Assembly: GCF_900115685.1 (NCBI RefSeq)
Contig: NZ_FOXJ01000001.1
Span: 2,823,796-2,887,795 of the forward strand
DNA: 64,000 nucleotides
Direction of reading: 5' to 3'
From: Variovorax sp. 770b2
GTDB lineage: Bacteria; Pseudomonadota; Gammaproteobacteria; Burkholderiales; Burkholderiaceae_C
Made by a program: the position numbers and the translations under genes
The notes under the pieces: model-generated
Told to the model about the DNA's origin: nothing
The model's database searches: none
What the model saw: the letters and a program-made list of their open reading frames with translations, nothing else
Shown: one piece after another, positions 26,401-36,420 of the stretch
How positions within the stretch are numbered: the stretch's first letter is position 1
Layout of the letters: the number at the start of each line of letters is the position of its first letter

Positions 26401-27767
26401 GGCGTGCCTTCGTCCTCGCTGTCGGCGCTGGGGGGCAGCAGCACCTGCGCCTGTGCCTCGGGCAGCGCCTCGACCTTGCGCAGCGCCAGGCGCATCTGCC
26501 TGGCGCGGGTGTCGGCCTTGTCGAGGGTGTCGGAGGCCTTGGCCACCTGCTCCTTGATGCGCGCGACCCACTCGCCGTAGCGCTCGAATTCGGTCTTGAC
26601 CGCGCCCAGCACCTTCCACACCTCGGAGGCCTGCTGCTCCAGCGCGAGCGTGCGAAAGCCCATGTGCAGGCTGTTGAGCATGGCGAGCAAGGTGGTCGGG
26701 CCGGCCAGCGTCACGCGGTGCTGGCGCTGGATGGCGTCCATCAGGCCGGGACGGCGCAGCACCTCGGCGTAGAGGCTCTCGACCGGCAGGAACAAGATCG
26801 CGAAATCGGTGGTGTGCGGCGCGGCGAGGTAGTTCTCGGCGATCGAGCGGGCCTCCAGGCGGATGCGTGCTTCGAGCGCCTTGGCCGCGAGTTCCGCGGC
26901 GGGCGCGTCGGCGCGCTCGTGCGCGTCGATCAGGCGCTCGTAGTCGTCGCGCGGGAACTTGGCATCGATGGGCAGCCAGACCGGCGCACCGTCGTCGCCA
27001 CGCCCCGGAAAGCGGATCGCGAAATCGACGCGCTGGCCGCTGCGCGGCTTGGTCTCGATCTGCTTGGCGTACTGCTCGGGCGTGAGCACCTGCTCGAGCA
27101 GCGCCTCCAGCTGCACTTCGCCGAACACGCCGCGCGTCTTCACGTTGGTCAGCACGCGCTGCAGGCTCCCGACGCCGACTGCGAGCGTCTGCATCTCGCC
27201 CAGGCCCTTGTGCACCTGCTCGAGCCGGTCGGCCACCTGCTTGAAGCTCTCGCCCAGGCGTGCCTCGAGCGTGCTCTGCAGCTTCTCGTCGACGGTCTTG
27301 CGCATTTCGTCGAGCTTGGCGGCGTTGCTCTGCTGCAGCTGTGCGAGCTGCGTTTCCATCGTCGCGCGCACTTCGGCCAGGCGCCGGGCATTCGATTCGC
27401 TCAAGCCCTGCAGCTGGGTGTTGAGCGTGTCGGCCAGCGATTTCTGCAGCGATGCGAGCTGCAGCGAGAAAGCGTCGAGCTGCGCGTTCTGCGTGCGCGT
27501 GGCTTCGGCGCCCTGCTGCACCAGCGACTGCTGGAAGGTGGCGAAGGCCTGCGCGGTTTCCTGCCGCGTGCCACGCGCGCTTTCGCCGATGTCGTTGCGC
27601 AGTTCGCGTTCGGTGCGCTCGTTGGCCGAGCCCATGGCAGCCAGCAGGCCCAGCACTTCGCCCTGGTCGGGCTTGGGTTGCCGCCGCGCGAGCAGCCAGA
27701 TCACCAGCACGAGCTGGACGACCGCGAGCGCCGCCAGCGCGAGAAGAATCAATTCAGTGGGTTCCAA
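26397..27767 (-). CDS. rmuC: DNA recombination protein RmuC
   Basis: The 456-residue protein has an N-terminal membrane helix (about 6-26), a long coiled coil (about 45-200, with many Gln/Ala/Leu heptads) and the RmuC nuclease-like domain (GVFGEVQLEALLEQVLTPEQ onward, LPIDAKFPRDDYERL). RmuC limits inversions at short inverted repeats in E. coli. The start appears to be TTG at 27765-27767, since the family N-terminus begins there and no ATG is close. It overlaps the downstream MFS gene by four bases. Confidence 0.9.
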   Translation of the reverse strand: MEPTELILLALAALAVVQLVLVIWLLARRQPKPDQGEVLGLLAAMGSANERTERELRNDIGESARGTRQETAQAFATFQQSLVQQGAEATRTQNAQLDAFSLQLASLQKSLADTLNTQLQGLSESNARRLAEVRATMETQLAQLQQSNAAKLDEMRKTVDEKLQSTLEARLGESFKQVADRLEQVHKGLGEMQTLAVGVGSLQRVLTNVKTRGVFGEVQLEALLEQVLTPEQYAKQIETKPRSGQRVDFAIRFPGRGDDGAPVWLPIDAKFPRDDYERLIDAHERADAPAAELAAKALEARIRLEARSIAENYLAAPHTTDFAILFLPVESLYAEVLRRPGLMDAIQRQHRVTLAGPTTLLAMLNSLHMGFRTLALEQQASEVWKVLGAVKTEFERYGEWVARIKEQVAKASDTLDKADTRARQMRLALRKVEALPEAQAQVLLPPSADSEDEGTP

Positions 27768-27800
27768 AGTGGGGTCGCTGCCTCGCCGCTCGTCGTTGGC

Positions 27801-28787
27801 TTATTTGCCGGCCGGTGGAACGGGCGTGACGGGCGAGAGCGGCCCCTTGCCGCTGAAGTACGCGATGAGGTTGTCGGCCGCGAGATCGGCCATCGCGCGG
27901 CGCGTGGGCACGGTGGCGCTCGCGATGTGCGGCGTGAGCACCACGTTGGGCACGGTCAAGAGGTCGGGGTGGACCTTGGGCTCGCCCTCGAACACATCGA
28001 GGCCCGCCGCCGCGATGCGCTTCTCGCGCAGCGCCACGGCCAGCGCCGCGTCGTCCACGATGCCGCCGCGCGCGATGTTCACCAGCGTGGCGGTCGGCTT
28101 CATCAGCGCGATCTCCGCGGCGCCGATGGTGTGGTGCGAAGCGGGCGAGTAAGGCACGACCAGCACGACGTGATCGGCGGTCTTGAGCAGCTCTTCCTTG
28201 CTCACGTAGCTGGCCTTGCAGTCGGCTTCGAGCGTTGCGTCGAGGCGCGAGCGGTTGTGATAGATCACCTTCATGCCGAAGCCGTGCGCGCCGCGCCTGG
28301 CAATGCCCTGCCCGATGCGGCCCATGCCGATGATGCCGAGCGTGGCGCCGTGGATGTCGGAGCCCGCGAACATGTCGTAGCTCCACTTCTCCCACTTGCC
28401 GGCCCGCAGGAAATGCTCGCTCTCGGTGATGCGGCGCGCGGTCGCCATGAGCAGCGCGAAGCCGAAGTCGGCGGTGGTCTCGGTCAGCACGTCGGGCGCG
28501 TTGGTGCCGAGCACGCCGTGCGCGGCCATCGCATCGACATCGAAGTTGTTGTAGCCCACGGCCATGTTGGCGCAGATCTTCAGGTCGGGATTCGCGTCGA
28601 GCACGGCCGCATCGATGCGCTCGCTGCCGGTGGTGAAGGCGCCCTGCTTGCCCTTGAGCCTGGCGATCAGCTGGTCCTTGCTCCAGCTCTCGTCGGACTG
28701 GTTCGACTCGACCTCGAAATGCTGCGACAGGCGTTCGATGGTCTCGGGAAAAATCGCGCGCGCGACCAGGATCTTGGGCTTGCTCAT
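27801..28787 (-). CDS. D-2-hydroxyacid dehydrogenase (glyoxylate/hydroxypyruvate reductase type)
   Basis: The 328-residue enzyme has the D-isomer-specific 2-hydroxyacid dehydrogenase layout. The NAD(P) fold is GIIGMGRIGQGIARR, and the catalytic residues are Arg in NIARGGIVDD, Glu in LDVFEGEP and His in LTPHIAS. It most likely reduces glyoxylate or hydroxypyruvate, or works on D-glycerate. It starts 11 bp after the Na+/H+ antiporter stop, within the pncB-to-MFS minus-strand run. The exact substrate is inferred from family resemblance. Confidence 0.87.
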   Translation of the reverse strand: MSKPKILVARAIFPETIERLSQHFEVESNQSDESWSKDQLIARLKGKQGAFTTGSERIDAAVLDANPDLKICANMAVGYNNFDVDAMAAHGVLGTNAPDVLTETTADFGFALLMATARRITESEHFLRAGKWEKWSYDMFAGSDIHGATLGIIGMGRIGQGIARRGAHGFGMKVIYHNRSRLDATLEADCKASYVSKEELLKTADHVVLVVPYSPASHHTIGAAEIALMKPTATLVNIARGGIVDDAALAVALREKRIAAAGLDVFEGEPKVHPDLLTVPNVVLTPHIASATVPTRRAMADLAADNLIAYFSGKGPLSPVTPVPPAGK

Positions 28788-28798
28788 GATGTGTGCAC

Positions 28799-30211
28799 TC
28801 AGCGGAAAAAGATGAAGGTGGAAATGACGAACAGCGGAACCAGGATGGCCACGGACCACGCCATGTAGCCGAAGAAGCTGGGCATGCGCACGCCGCGGCT
28901 CTCGGCGATGGCCTTGACCATGAGGTTCGGCGCGTTGCCGATGTAGGTGTTGGCGCCCATGAAGACGGCGCCGGCCGAGATGGCGGCGAGCGTGCTCGCG
29001 TAGGTGGTCATGAGCGCCACCGGATCGCCGCCCGCGGTGTTGAAGAACACGAGGTAGGTCGGCGCGTTGTCCAGGAACGAGCTCAGCACGCCGGTGGCCC
29101 AGAAGTACATCGCGGGGTCGGGCTGGCCGTCGGCGCGCGTCACGGCCGAGACGATGGCGCCGAACGGGCCTTGCGTGCCGGCCTTGAGCATCGCGATCAC
29201 CGGGATGATGGTGAGGAAGATGCCCGCGAAGAGCTTGGCCACCTCGGCCATCGGCTCCCATTCGAACTGGTTGTCGGCGTGCACCTTGGGCGCGGTGAGC
29301 TTGTAGGAGACCAGTGCGATCAGCAGCAGCCCCACGTCGCGCACGAGCCCCGGCAGGCCGACCTCGGTGCCGAACACGTCGAACTTCACCGGCGATTTCC
29401 AGAAGCCGCTGAGCAGCACCAGCGCGACCACGCCGCCCAGCAGCCAGAAGTTGGCGGCGCCGTCGAAGCCGATGCGCGGCGTGTCGGGGGTCGGGTCGAC
29501 CGGCAGCACGCCTTCCTTGCGGTAGTAGTGGCGGTCGATGGCATAGAACAGCGCCAGCAGCACACCCACGATGAACAGTGTGTCGGGCAGGATGTTCTGC
29601 ATCGTCCAGAAGAAGCTCACGCCCTTGAGGAAGCCCAGAAACAGCGGCGGATCGCCCAATGGCGTGAGCGAGCCGCCCGCGTTGGAGACGATGAAGATGA
29701 AGAACACGATCACATGCACCTTGTGCACGCGGTTGTCGTTCGCCCGGATCAGCGGGCGGATCAGCAGCATCGAGGCCCCCGTGGTGCCCATGACGCTCGC
29801 GAGCACCGCACCGATCGCCAGGATCGCGGTGTTGAGCCCCGGCGCCCCATGCAAGTTACCGCGGATGTGGATGCCCCCCGCCACGGTGAAGAGCGCCGTG
29901 AGCAGGATGATGAACGGGATGTACTCGGCCACCAGCGCATGCACCAGCTGCGTGCCCGCGAGCCCCGCGCCGTAGGTGGCGGCAAAGGGCAGCAGGAAGG
30001 CCAGCGCCCAGGCGGCGGAAATCTTGCCGTAGTGGTGGTGCCAGAAGGCCGGCGCGAGCAGCGGCAAGAGCGCGATCGACAGCAGGATGCCGGCGAACGG
30101 CACGCCCCAGAGCGGGGAGAGCACGGCGCCGTCGAAATCGGCGGCGCGGGCCAGGGCTGGAAAGAGCATGGGCAGCGCTGCCGTTGCGGTCAGTCGGAGT
30201 GTCTTTTTCAT
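28799..30211 (-). CDS. NhaD-like sodium:proton antiporter (ion transporter superfamily)
   Basis: The 470-residue membrane protein has about 12 helices and a signal-like N-terminus ending in ALARAAD. Conserved stretches include GTTGASMLLIRPLIRAN, FIVSNAGGSLTPLGDPPLFLGF and the late FLDNAPTYLVFFN, typical of the NhaD/arsenite-citrate permease superfamily. Na+/H+ exchange is the likely function. The start MKKTLRLTATAAL is 26 bp after the pncB stop and 11 bp before the dehydrogenase. A much longer reading frame continues upstream into pncB but is not homologous. Confidence 0.82.
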   Translation of the reverse strand: MKKTLRLTATAALPMLFPALARAADFDGAVLSPLWGVPFAGILLSIALLPLLAPAFWHHHYGKISAAWALAFLLPFAATYGAGLAGTQLVHALVAEYIPFIILLTALFTVAGGIHIRGNLHGAPGLNTAILAIGAVLASVMGTTGASMLLIRPLIRANDNRVHKVHVIVFFIFIVSNAGGSLTPLGDPPLFLGFLKGVSFFWTMQNILPDTLFIVGVLLALFYAIDRHYYRKEGVLPVDPTPDTPRIGFDGAANFWLLGGVVALVLLSGFWKSPVKFDVFGTEVGLPGLVRDVGLLLIALVSYKLTAPKVHADNQFEWEPMAEVAKLFAGIFLTIIPVIAMLKAGTQGPFGAIVSAVTRADGQPDPAMYFWATGVLSSFLDNAPTYLVFFNTAGGDPVALMTTYASTLAAISAGAVFMGANTYIGNAPNLMVKAIAESRGVRMPSFFGYMAWSVAILVPLFVISTFIFFR

Positions 30212-30237
30212 GGGTGCCGTACCGTACCAGACCGAGG

Positions 30238-31458
30238 TCAGGCGGCCGGCTGCTCGATCTCGAACACCTGGCGCAGGTAGGCCAGGTATTTTTCGTCCTC
30301 GCACATGTTCTTGGAGGGCGTGTCCGACAGCTTGGCCACCGGCTGTCCGTTGCAGTGGATCATCTTGATGACGATCTGCAGCGGCTCGTAGCCCAGGTCG
30401 TTGGTGAGGTTGGTGCCGATGCCGAAGGCCAGTTGGCAGCGGCCGCGGAACTGCTGGTAGAGCTCGATGGTGCGCGGCACCGTGAGGCCGTCGCTGAAGA
30501 TCAGCGTCTTGGTGAGCGGATCGACCCGGTTCGCCAGGTAGTGCGCCAGCATGCGCTCGCCCCACTGGAACGGATCGCCGCTGTCGTGGCGGGCGCCGTC
30601 GAAGAGCTTGCAGAAATACAGGTCGAAGTCGCGAAGGAACGCGCTCATGCCATACACGTCGGACAGCGCGATGCCCAGGTCGCCGCGGTATTCGCGCGCC
30701 CAGCTCTCGAAGCCGAAGATCTGGCTGTCGCGCAGCCGCGGGCCGAGCGCCTGGCAGGCCTGCAGGTATTCGTGCGCCATGGTGCCCAGCGGGATCAGGC
30801 CCAGTTTCATGGCGTACAGCACGTTGCTGGTGCCCGCCAGTTGCGGCAGCCGCGCGCCGGGCTTGGCTTGCATCGGCGGCGGCGTGACGGCACCCAGGCG
30901 CGAGTTCAGGGTGCGCAGCACCTCTTCGTGCCAGTCCTTGGAGAAGCGGCGGCGCGTGCCGTAGTCGGCGATCTTCAGGTCCGCGAGGCCGGCGTCCTGC
31001 AGCTGGGCGATCTTGGTCTCCAGGCGGCGGCGGCCTTCCTCGATGTCGGGCTTCTTCTGCGTGTTGCGGAAGTAGACCTCGTTGACGATGGCCAGCACCG
31101 GGATCTCGAACAGGATGGTGTGCAGCCACGGCCCCTGGATGCGGATCTCGAGCTCGCCCGAGGGCTGGGGAATGATGTTGATGTACTTCTCGTTGAGCCT
31201 GAAGAGCCCGAGGAAGTCGACGAAGTCGCTCTTGATGAAGCGCATGGACCGCAGGTAGGCCAGCTCGGCATCGCGGAACTGCAGCGAACAGAGGCTGCGC
31301 ACCTCGTCTCGGATCTGGCCCGCGAACTGCGCCAGGTCGACGCCGGGGTTGCGGCACTTGAAGCGGTACTCGACCCGGGCGCCCGGGAAGTGATGCAGGA
31401 CGACCTGCATCATCGTGAACTTGTAGAGGTCGGTGTCGAGCAGGCTGTGGATGATCAT
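30238..31458 (-). CDS. pncB: Nicotinate phosphoribosyltransferase
   Basis: The 406-residue cytosolic enzyme makes nicotinate mononucleotide from nicotinate, PRPP and ATP, the salvage entry to NAD. Visible landmarks are the N-terminal [13 protein letters not shown] and [14 protein letters not shown], whose His is autophosphorylated in the family. [11 protein letters not shown] and [10 protein letters not shown] also match. It leads the minus-strand run to the antiporter. The ATG at 31456-31458 ([12 protein letters not shown]) is the family start. Confidence 0.95.
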   Translation of the reverse strand: MIIHSLLDTDLYKFTMMQVVLHHFPGARVEYRFKCRNPGVDLAQFAGQIRDEVRSLCSLQFRDAELAYLRSMRFIKSDFVDFLGLFRLNEKYINIIPQPSGELEIRIQGPWLHTILFEIPVLAIVNEVYFRNTQKKPDIEEGRRRLETKIAQLQDAGLADLKIADYGTRRRFSKDWHEEVLRTLNSRLGAVTPPPMQAKPGARLPQLAGTSNVLYAMKLGLIPLGTMAHEYLQACQALGPRLRDSQIFGFESWAREYRGDLGIALSDVYGMSAFLRDFDLYFCKLFDGARHDSGDPFQWGERMLAHYLANRVDPLTKTLIFSDGLTVPRTIELYQQFRGRCQLAFGIGTNLTNDLGYEPLQIVIKMIHCNGQPVAKLSDTPSKNMCEDEKYLAYLRQVFEIEQPAA

Positions 31459-31639
31459 GGTCGTCGTCGGTGCGCGGTGTCTCAAACTTTTCGGCGTCCG
31501 CTCGATTATCACGGGCAGCGTCGGCCTCTGCCTACGGGGGCTGCCCAGCACGTCCTACCGGCAGGGCGAATCCATCACGGGACATTGATTTCACGGCGGC
31601 GATACGGCCCGCCGAATCAACCTCTCAAGGAGATTCGCA

Positions 31640-31873
31640 ATGAACAAGGACACCATCGAAGGCAACTGGAAACAGCTCAAGGGCAAGGCCAAGGAGCAAT
31701 GGGGCAAGTTGACCGACGACGACTTCGACGTCATCGCCGGCAAGCGCGACCAACTGCTCGGCCGCATCCAGGAACGCCACGGCATCAGCCGCGATGAAGC
31801 CGAGAAACAGGTCAAGGACTGGGAATCGCGCGACGGCCGTTCGCCGGATGCGCTCTGGTTCGAAAAGTACTGA
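31640..31873 (+). CDS. CsbD family stress protein
   Basis: The 77-residue protein matches CsbD throughout: NKDTIEGNWKQLKGKAKEQW, then DDDFDVIAGKRDQLLGRIQE and a short tail. CsbD-like proteins are abundant, very polar, general-stress-induced proteins of unknown activity. A clean AAGGAG lies eight bases before the ATG. The next gene, another small stress-style protein, follows 69 bp later. Confidence 0.92.
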   Translation: MNKDTIEGNWKQLKGKAKEQWGKLTDDDFDVIAGKRDQLLGRIQERHGISRDEAEKQVKDWESRDGRSPDALWFEKY

Positions 31874-31942
31874 CCCGGGCCGATCGCCTGGACACCCGCT
31901 CACCTCCTATCAGCATTTCAACAACCTCGAAGGAAAACTCCA

Positions 31943-32350
31943 ATGAAAAAACACCTGCTCATGCTCGCTCTCGCTTCCACCTGTTTCGTCGCCACGCAAG
32001 CCAGCGCGATGACCGGTGACGAACACAAGGTCGCGAAGGAAAAGATCGAGGCCGATTACAAGGTCGCCAAGACCCAGTGCGACACGATGAAGGACAACGC
32101 CAAGGACGTCTGCCAGAAGGAAGCCAAGGGCAAGGAAGACGTGGCCAAGGCCGAACTGGAGCAGCAGTACAAGCCCAGCGACAGCAACGCACGCAAGGTT
32201 GCCGAGGAAAAGGTGAAGGCCACCTATGAAGTCGCGAAGGAAAAGTGCGACGACCAGAACGGCGCCGCCAAGGATGCCTGCCAGAAGCAGGCCAAGGCTG
32301 ACGAAGCCCAGGGCAAGGCCGAAGTCAAGGCCATGAAGAAGGCCATGTAA
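31943..32350 (+). CDS. Secreted Lys/Ala-rich helical protein with two CX10C repeats
   Basis: The 135-residue protein has a signal peptide (cleavage after ASA, residue 22) and a highly charged helical body. It contains two copies of a unit of about 56 residues with the same pattern (VAKTQCDTMKDNAKDVCQKE; VAKEKCDDQNGAAKDACQKQ). Each has two cysteines ten residues apart, Cys46/Cys57 and Cys102/Cys113, suited to stapling a helical hairpin by disulfides in the periplasm. I do not know a function. A strong terminator follows. Confidence 0.85.
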   Translation: MKKHLLMLALASTCFVATQASAMTGDEHKVAKEKIEADYKVAKTQCDTMKDNAKDVCQKEAKGKEDVAKAELEQQYKPSDSNARKVAEEKVKATYEVAKEKCDDQNGAAKDACQKQAKADEAQGKAEVKAMKKAM

Positions 32351-32393
32351 GGCACTGCGGCCCGGTCGGTCGATCGGCCGTACGACAAAAGAC

Positions 32394-32420
32394 AACGGCG
32401 CCCTCGGGCGCCGTTTTTTT
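32394..32420 (+). terminator. Terminator after the CX10C protein gene
   Basis: AACGGCGCCC and GGGCGCCGTT form an almost loopless inverted repeat ending in a run of T. It lies 44 bp beyond the stop and 15 bp before the convergent thioesterase gene. Confidence 0.85.
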
Positions 32421-32434
32421 GCGGCTTTCGTGAA

Positions 32435-32881
32435 TCAGGCCTTCAGTTCGTCGACCACGCGCTGGAGCGCGTCGGGCAAGGGCACCGGCCGCTGCGTCTC
32501 GCGGTCCACGTAGACGTGCACGAAGTGGCCTTGCGCGGCCGCGGTGTCGACGCCTTCGGCGAACAGCGCGATTTCATAGCGCACGCTGGAGCGCCCTGCC
32601 TGGGCGACGCGGATGCCTGCCTCGACCGTCTGGGGGAACGCGATCGGCGCGAAGTAGTTGCACTGGGTCTCGACCACGAAGCCGATGGTCCGGCCCTGGT
32701 GGATGTCGAGCGCGCCGCGTTCGATGAGGAGAGCATTCACCGCCGTATCGAACCAGCTGTAGTAGACGACGTTGTTGACGTGGCCGTACATGTCGTTGTC
32801 GGCCCAGCGCGTCGGGATGCTGCGGAACGCGCGATAACTGCTGCGGGAATTCGGCGTGGGTTTGGCGGCGGAGGAGCTCAT
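32435..32881 (-). CDS. Acyl-CoA thioesterase (hotdog fold, 4HBT)
   Basis: The 148-residue protein matches the 4-hydroxybenzoyl-CoA-thioesterase-like hotdog family through [22 protein letters not shown], in which Asp and the HVN segment form the active site. It would hydrolyse an acyl-CoA. It begins inside the stop of the histone-deacetylase-like gene (ATGA, 32878-32881), so the two are translated together. Confidence 0.88.
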   Translation of the reverse strand: MSSSAAKPTPNSRSSYRAFRSIPTRWADNDMYGHVNNVVYYSWFDTAVNALLIERGALDIHQGRTIGFVVETQCNYFAPIAFPQTVEAGIRVAQAGRSSVRYEIALFAEGVDTAAAQGHFVHVYVDRETQRPVPLPDALQRVVDELKA

Positions 32882-33813
32882 CGCGCGGCATTCTGCCAGC
32901 GGCGCCAGTAGTCGAAGGCCACGCGGAAGGTGCCCAGTTGCACCTGCACGGTCTCCGCGATGTCGCTGGCGTAGCCGCCGGCCATGGCGAAGGCCACGGG
33001 GATGCGACGCTGCCAGGTCCAGTCGAACACGCGGCGGTCTCGCGCCTCCAGGCCGTCGAAGCTGAGTTTCAGGCGGCCGAGGCGGTCGCGCTCGAAGGGG
33101 TCGGCTCCGGCAAGGTAGATCACGAGGCCGGGGGAGAAGCGGCGATCGAGTTCATCCAGGGCGTGTTCCAGCGCGGTGAGGTAGTCGGCGTCGCCGCAGC
33201 CGTCGGGCAGCTCGACGTCCAGGTCACTGGCCTCCTTGCGGAACGGAAAATTCTTCTGGCCGTGCAGGGAAAGCGTGAAGACGCTCGGGTCGTTGCGAAA
33301 GATGCTGGCAGTGCCATTGCCCTGGTGCACGTCGAGGTCGACCACCGCGACCTTGAGTTGCCGGCCGCTGCGGCCGTGCTCCGCCTGCATCAGCCGGGCA
33401 GCCACGGCCGCGTCGTTGAAGACGCAGAATCCGCCGCCCTTGTCGGCATACGCGTGGTGCGTGCCGCCGGCCATGTTCGCCGCGATGCCGCCGGCGAATG
33501 CAGCGCGACAGGCCGCGATGGTCGCGCCGGTGGAGCGGCGCGAGCGCTCGACCATCGCCTCGCTCCAGGGGAAACCGATCTCGCGCATCGCCTGCGGGCT
33601 CACGCTGCCGTCGCTGATGGCGGCGATCCACTGCGGGGTGTGGGCCAGTGCGAGTTCGCCATCGCTGGCGCGGGGAGCCTGGTCCATCTCGACGGCGGGC
33701 AGGTGCTCCTCGAGGCGGTCGCGCAGCAAGGCGTAGCGCGACATGGGAAAGCGATGCCCCGGCGGCAGGGGCAACACGAACTGGCCGGAATAGAAGGCGC
33801 GCATGTCCGGCAT
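32878..33813 (-). CDS. Histone-deacetylase-like hydrolase
   Basis: The 311-residue protein belongs to the arginase/deacetylase fold. The active site is complete: [21 protein letters not shown] (114-134) with His119-His120, zinc ligands Asp161 and His163 in [12 protein letters not shown], and a third Asp in [10 protein letters not shown]. Bacterial members deacetylate polyamines, acetoin-related compounds or acetyl-lysines; the substrate here is unknown. It is coupled by ATGA to a thioesterase, which suggests joint acyl-group removal. A second Met four codons in (MRAFYSG) is an alternative start. Confidence 0.88.
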   Translation of the reverse strand: MPDMRAFYSGQFVLPLPPGHRFPMSRYALLRDRLEEHLPAVEMDQAPRASDGELALAHTPQWIAAISDGSVSPQAMREIGFPWSEAMVERSRRSTGATIAACRAAFAGGIAANMAGGTHHAYADKGGGFCVFNDAAVAARLMQAEHGRSGRQLKVAVVDLDVHQGNGTASIFRNDPSVFTLSLHGQKNFPFRKEASDLDVELPDGCGDADYLTALEHALDELDRRFSPGLVIYLAGADPFERDRLGRLKLSFDGLEARDRRVFDWTWQRRIPVAFAMAGGYASDIAETVQVQLGTFRVAFDYWRRWQNAAR

Positions 33814-33851
33814 TCTGCGATGCGGGCCCGTTTTAGAAAGCGGCCTCTAGA

Positions 33852-33868
33852 TTGCTGCACAGCAGCAA
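33852..33868. promoter_or_regulatory. PhaR-type operator upstream of the phasin gene
   Basis: A perfect inverted repeat TTGCTGC-ACA-GCAGCAA contains the CTGC-N3-GCAG core reported for the PHA regulator PhaR of Paracoccus denitrificans. It lies just upstream of the -35 box of the phasin promoter. PhaR itself is not in the window; binding is inferred from the motif and gene context. Confidence 0.6.
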
Positions 33869-33875
33869 AAACCCC

Positions 33876-33903
33876 TTGATCGCAAAACTCAGCTGCCTAT
33901 ACT
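33876..33903 (+). promoter_or_regulatory. Sigma-70 promoter of the phasin gene
   Basis: TTGATC (33876-33881) and TATACT (33898-33903) are 16 bp apart, with the palindromic PhaR-like site immediately upstream. This predicts a leader of about 75 nt. Confidence 0.65.
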
Positions 33904-33982
33904 TGAGGCCATGCTGCACCGCAACAAAGACGACGAGGCGCAGCGCAACGTGAATCGACCACCATCCTTCTGGAGATCCCAA

Positions 33983-34534
33983 ATGGCCCTGACCGCTGAC
34001 CAAATCCTCGCCGCCCAAAAAGCAAACCTCGAAACTCTGTTCGGCCTGACCACCAAGGCTTTCGAAGGCGTCGAGAAGCTCGTCGAACTGAACGTGACCG
34101 CTTCGAAGGCTGCCCTGGCCGAAGCCGCCGGCACCGCCCAAGCCGCCCTGAACGTCAAGGACGCGCAAGAACTGCTGACGCTGCAAGCCAGCCTGTTCCA
34201 GCCCCTGGCCGAAAAGACCGCCGCCTACAGCCGTCACCTGTACGACATCGCCCAAGGCACCGGCGCCGAATTCTCCAAGGCTTTCGAAGCCAAGGCTGCT
34301 GAAGCCCAGCAAACCTTCGTCGGCCTGGTCGACAGCGCTTCCAAGAACGCACCCGCCGGTTCGGAAACCGCCGTTGCCGTGCTCAAGAGCGCAGTGGCTG
34401 CCGCCAACAACGCATTCGAATCGGTCCAGAAGGCTGTCAAGCAAGCCTCCGACGTCGCCGAAGCCAATTTCAACGCCGTGTCGACGCAAGCCGTCGCCGC
34501 CGCCAAGACGGCCACCGCTTCGCGCAAGCGCTAA
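33983..34534 (+). CDS. Phasin family protein
   Basis: The 183-residue, all-helical, Ala/Lys-rich protein matches phasins ([20 protein letters not shown] to the Ala/Lys tail). Phasins coat polyhydroxyalkanoate granules and control their size. The start MALTADQ is preceded by a TGGAGA ribosome site; an in-frame ATG 24 codons upstream falls just after the promoter and is unlikely. The promoter, operator and terminator nearby are listed separately. It is monocistronic. Confidence 0.92.
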   Translation: MALTADQILAAQKANLETLFGLTTKAFEGVEKLVELNVTASKAALAEAAGTAQAALNVKDAQELLTLQASLFQPLAEKTAAYSRHLYDIAQGTGAEFSKAFEAKAAEAQQTFVGLVDSASKNAPAGSETAVAVLKSAVAAANNAFESVQKAVKQASDVAEANFNAVSTQAVAAAKTATASRKR

Positions 34535-34585
34535 GCACCGACCACCACCAGTTGTCTCCTTGGGTCCTCACGGATCCAATTCAGG

Positions 34586-34615
34586 GGCCTCATCTTCGGA
34601 TGAGGCCTTTTTTTT
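34586..34615 (+). terminator. Terminator of the phasin gene
   Basis: A perfect nine-base stem GGCCTCATC/GATGAGGCC with a stabilising TTCG tetraloop is followed by a run of Ts. It lies about 52 bp beyond the stop. Confidence 0.92.
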
Positions 34616-34665
34616 GGCCTGCCAGGCGTCTTCGATAATGCCGGTCTCATTTCAGGAGACTCTCC

Positions 34666-35424
<759 letters not shown>

Positions 35425-36420
35425 CACCTGTCGCACCGGACTCGGCAGGCGGCATCGCCGTGCTGCCGGTGCGGTCCAGCCGCTCGTACTGGGCGATCAC
35501 CTGCGCGCCCAGCAGCACGAGCGTGGCGGCGATCTCCAGGCTCAGCAGCACCACGATCGCCGTGGTGAGCGAGCCGTAGACCACGTTGACCTGCGACAGC
35601 GTCGAGAAGTACCAGATCAGCACCCGGCGCGTCGCCTCCCACAGCAGCGCGGCGGTCACGCCGCCCAGCAGCGCGTGGCGCAGCGACATCCGGCCGGCCG
35701 GCATCACGAGGTAGAGCGAGGTCAGCATGAAGATCTCCCCACCCAGCCCCAGCAGGTAGAGCAACAGGCCCGAAATGCCCGAAAGCGACCAGCTGCGCCC
35801 CAGGAGGTCGACGCTTTCCTGCCCCACCAGCTGCAAGGCGCCCGACACCAGCGTGACCAGCAGCAACCCCACGCACAGGCACAGGATGTAGACGTACGGC
35901 ATGGCCACCGAGACCAGGAAATGGCGCTTGTGGTCGGCCTTGCGGTGGTGAAAGATCACCGCCATCGCGCTCTCCAGGATGCTGAAGGCCAGCGAGCTGA
36001 AGAAGATCATCGTCACCAGCAGCACCGGCCCCATCACGTCGCGGTGGTCGAGAAAGCTCGACAGCTCGGCCACGATCGCCTTCGATTGCCCCGGCAGCAG
36101 CCATTCGAGATACCGGCCGATGGTGCGCAGCAGCTCCGCCTGGTCGATGAAATGCGAGATCGCGATCACGCTCACGATCAGGAGCGGCACGATGGACAGC
36201 AGCGCGTAGTACGCCACCGCCCCCGCGAGCAGCAGCCCCTGGTTGGCGCGAAAGGCCTTCAGCGCGTCCCAGATGAATCGGAGCGGGTGCCGCAGCAGCG
36301 GCGCGGCGTGTTGCAATGGGTTGGGCGTCGTCATGCGTTGGGAATCCGGGATCGCATTCAGTATGCCGTCCCGCCACCGGAGGCCGGCCGCTTGCGTATG
36401 ATTTGCCGCTCTTCGCCTAC

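Noticed and set aside
28799..31357. Fusion of the antiporter with a long N-terminal extension
   Set aside because: The extension is an alternate frame of pncB; the antiporter signal-like N-terminus begins at 30211.
36335..36420. A small S21 (rpsU) gene before dnaG
   Set aside because: The gap is too short for an S21 protein and shows no suitable reading frame.
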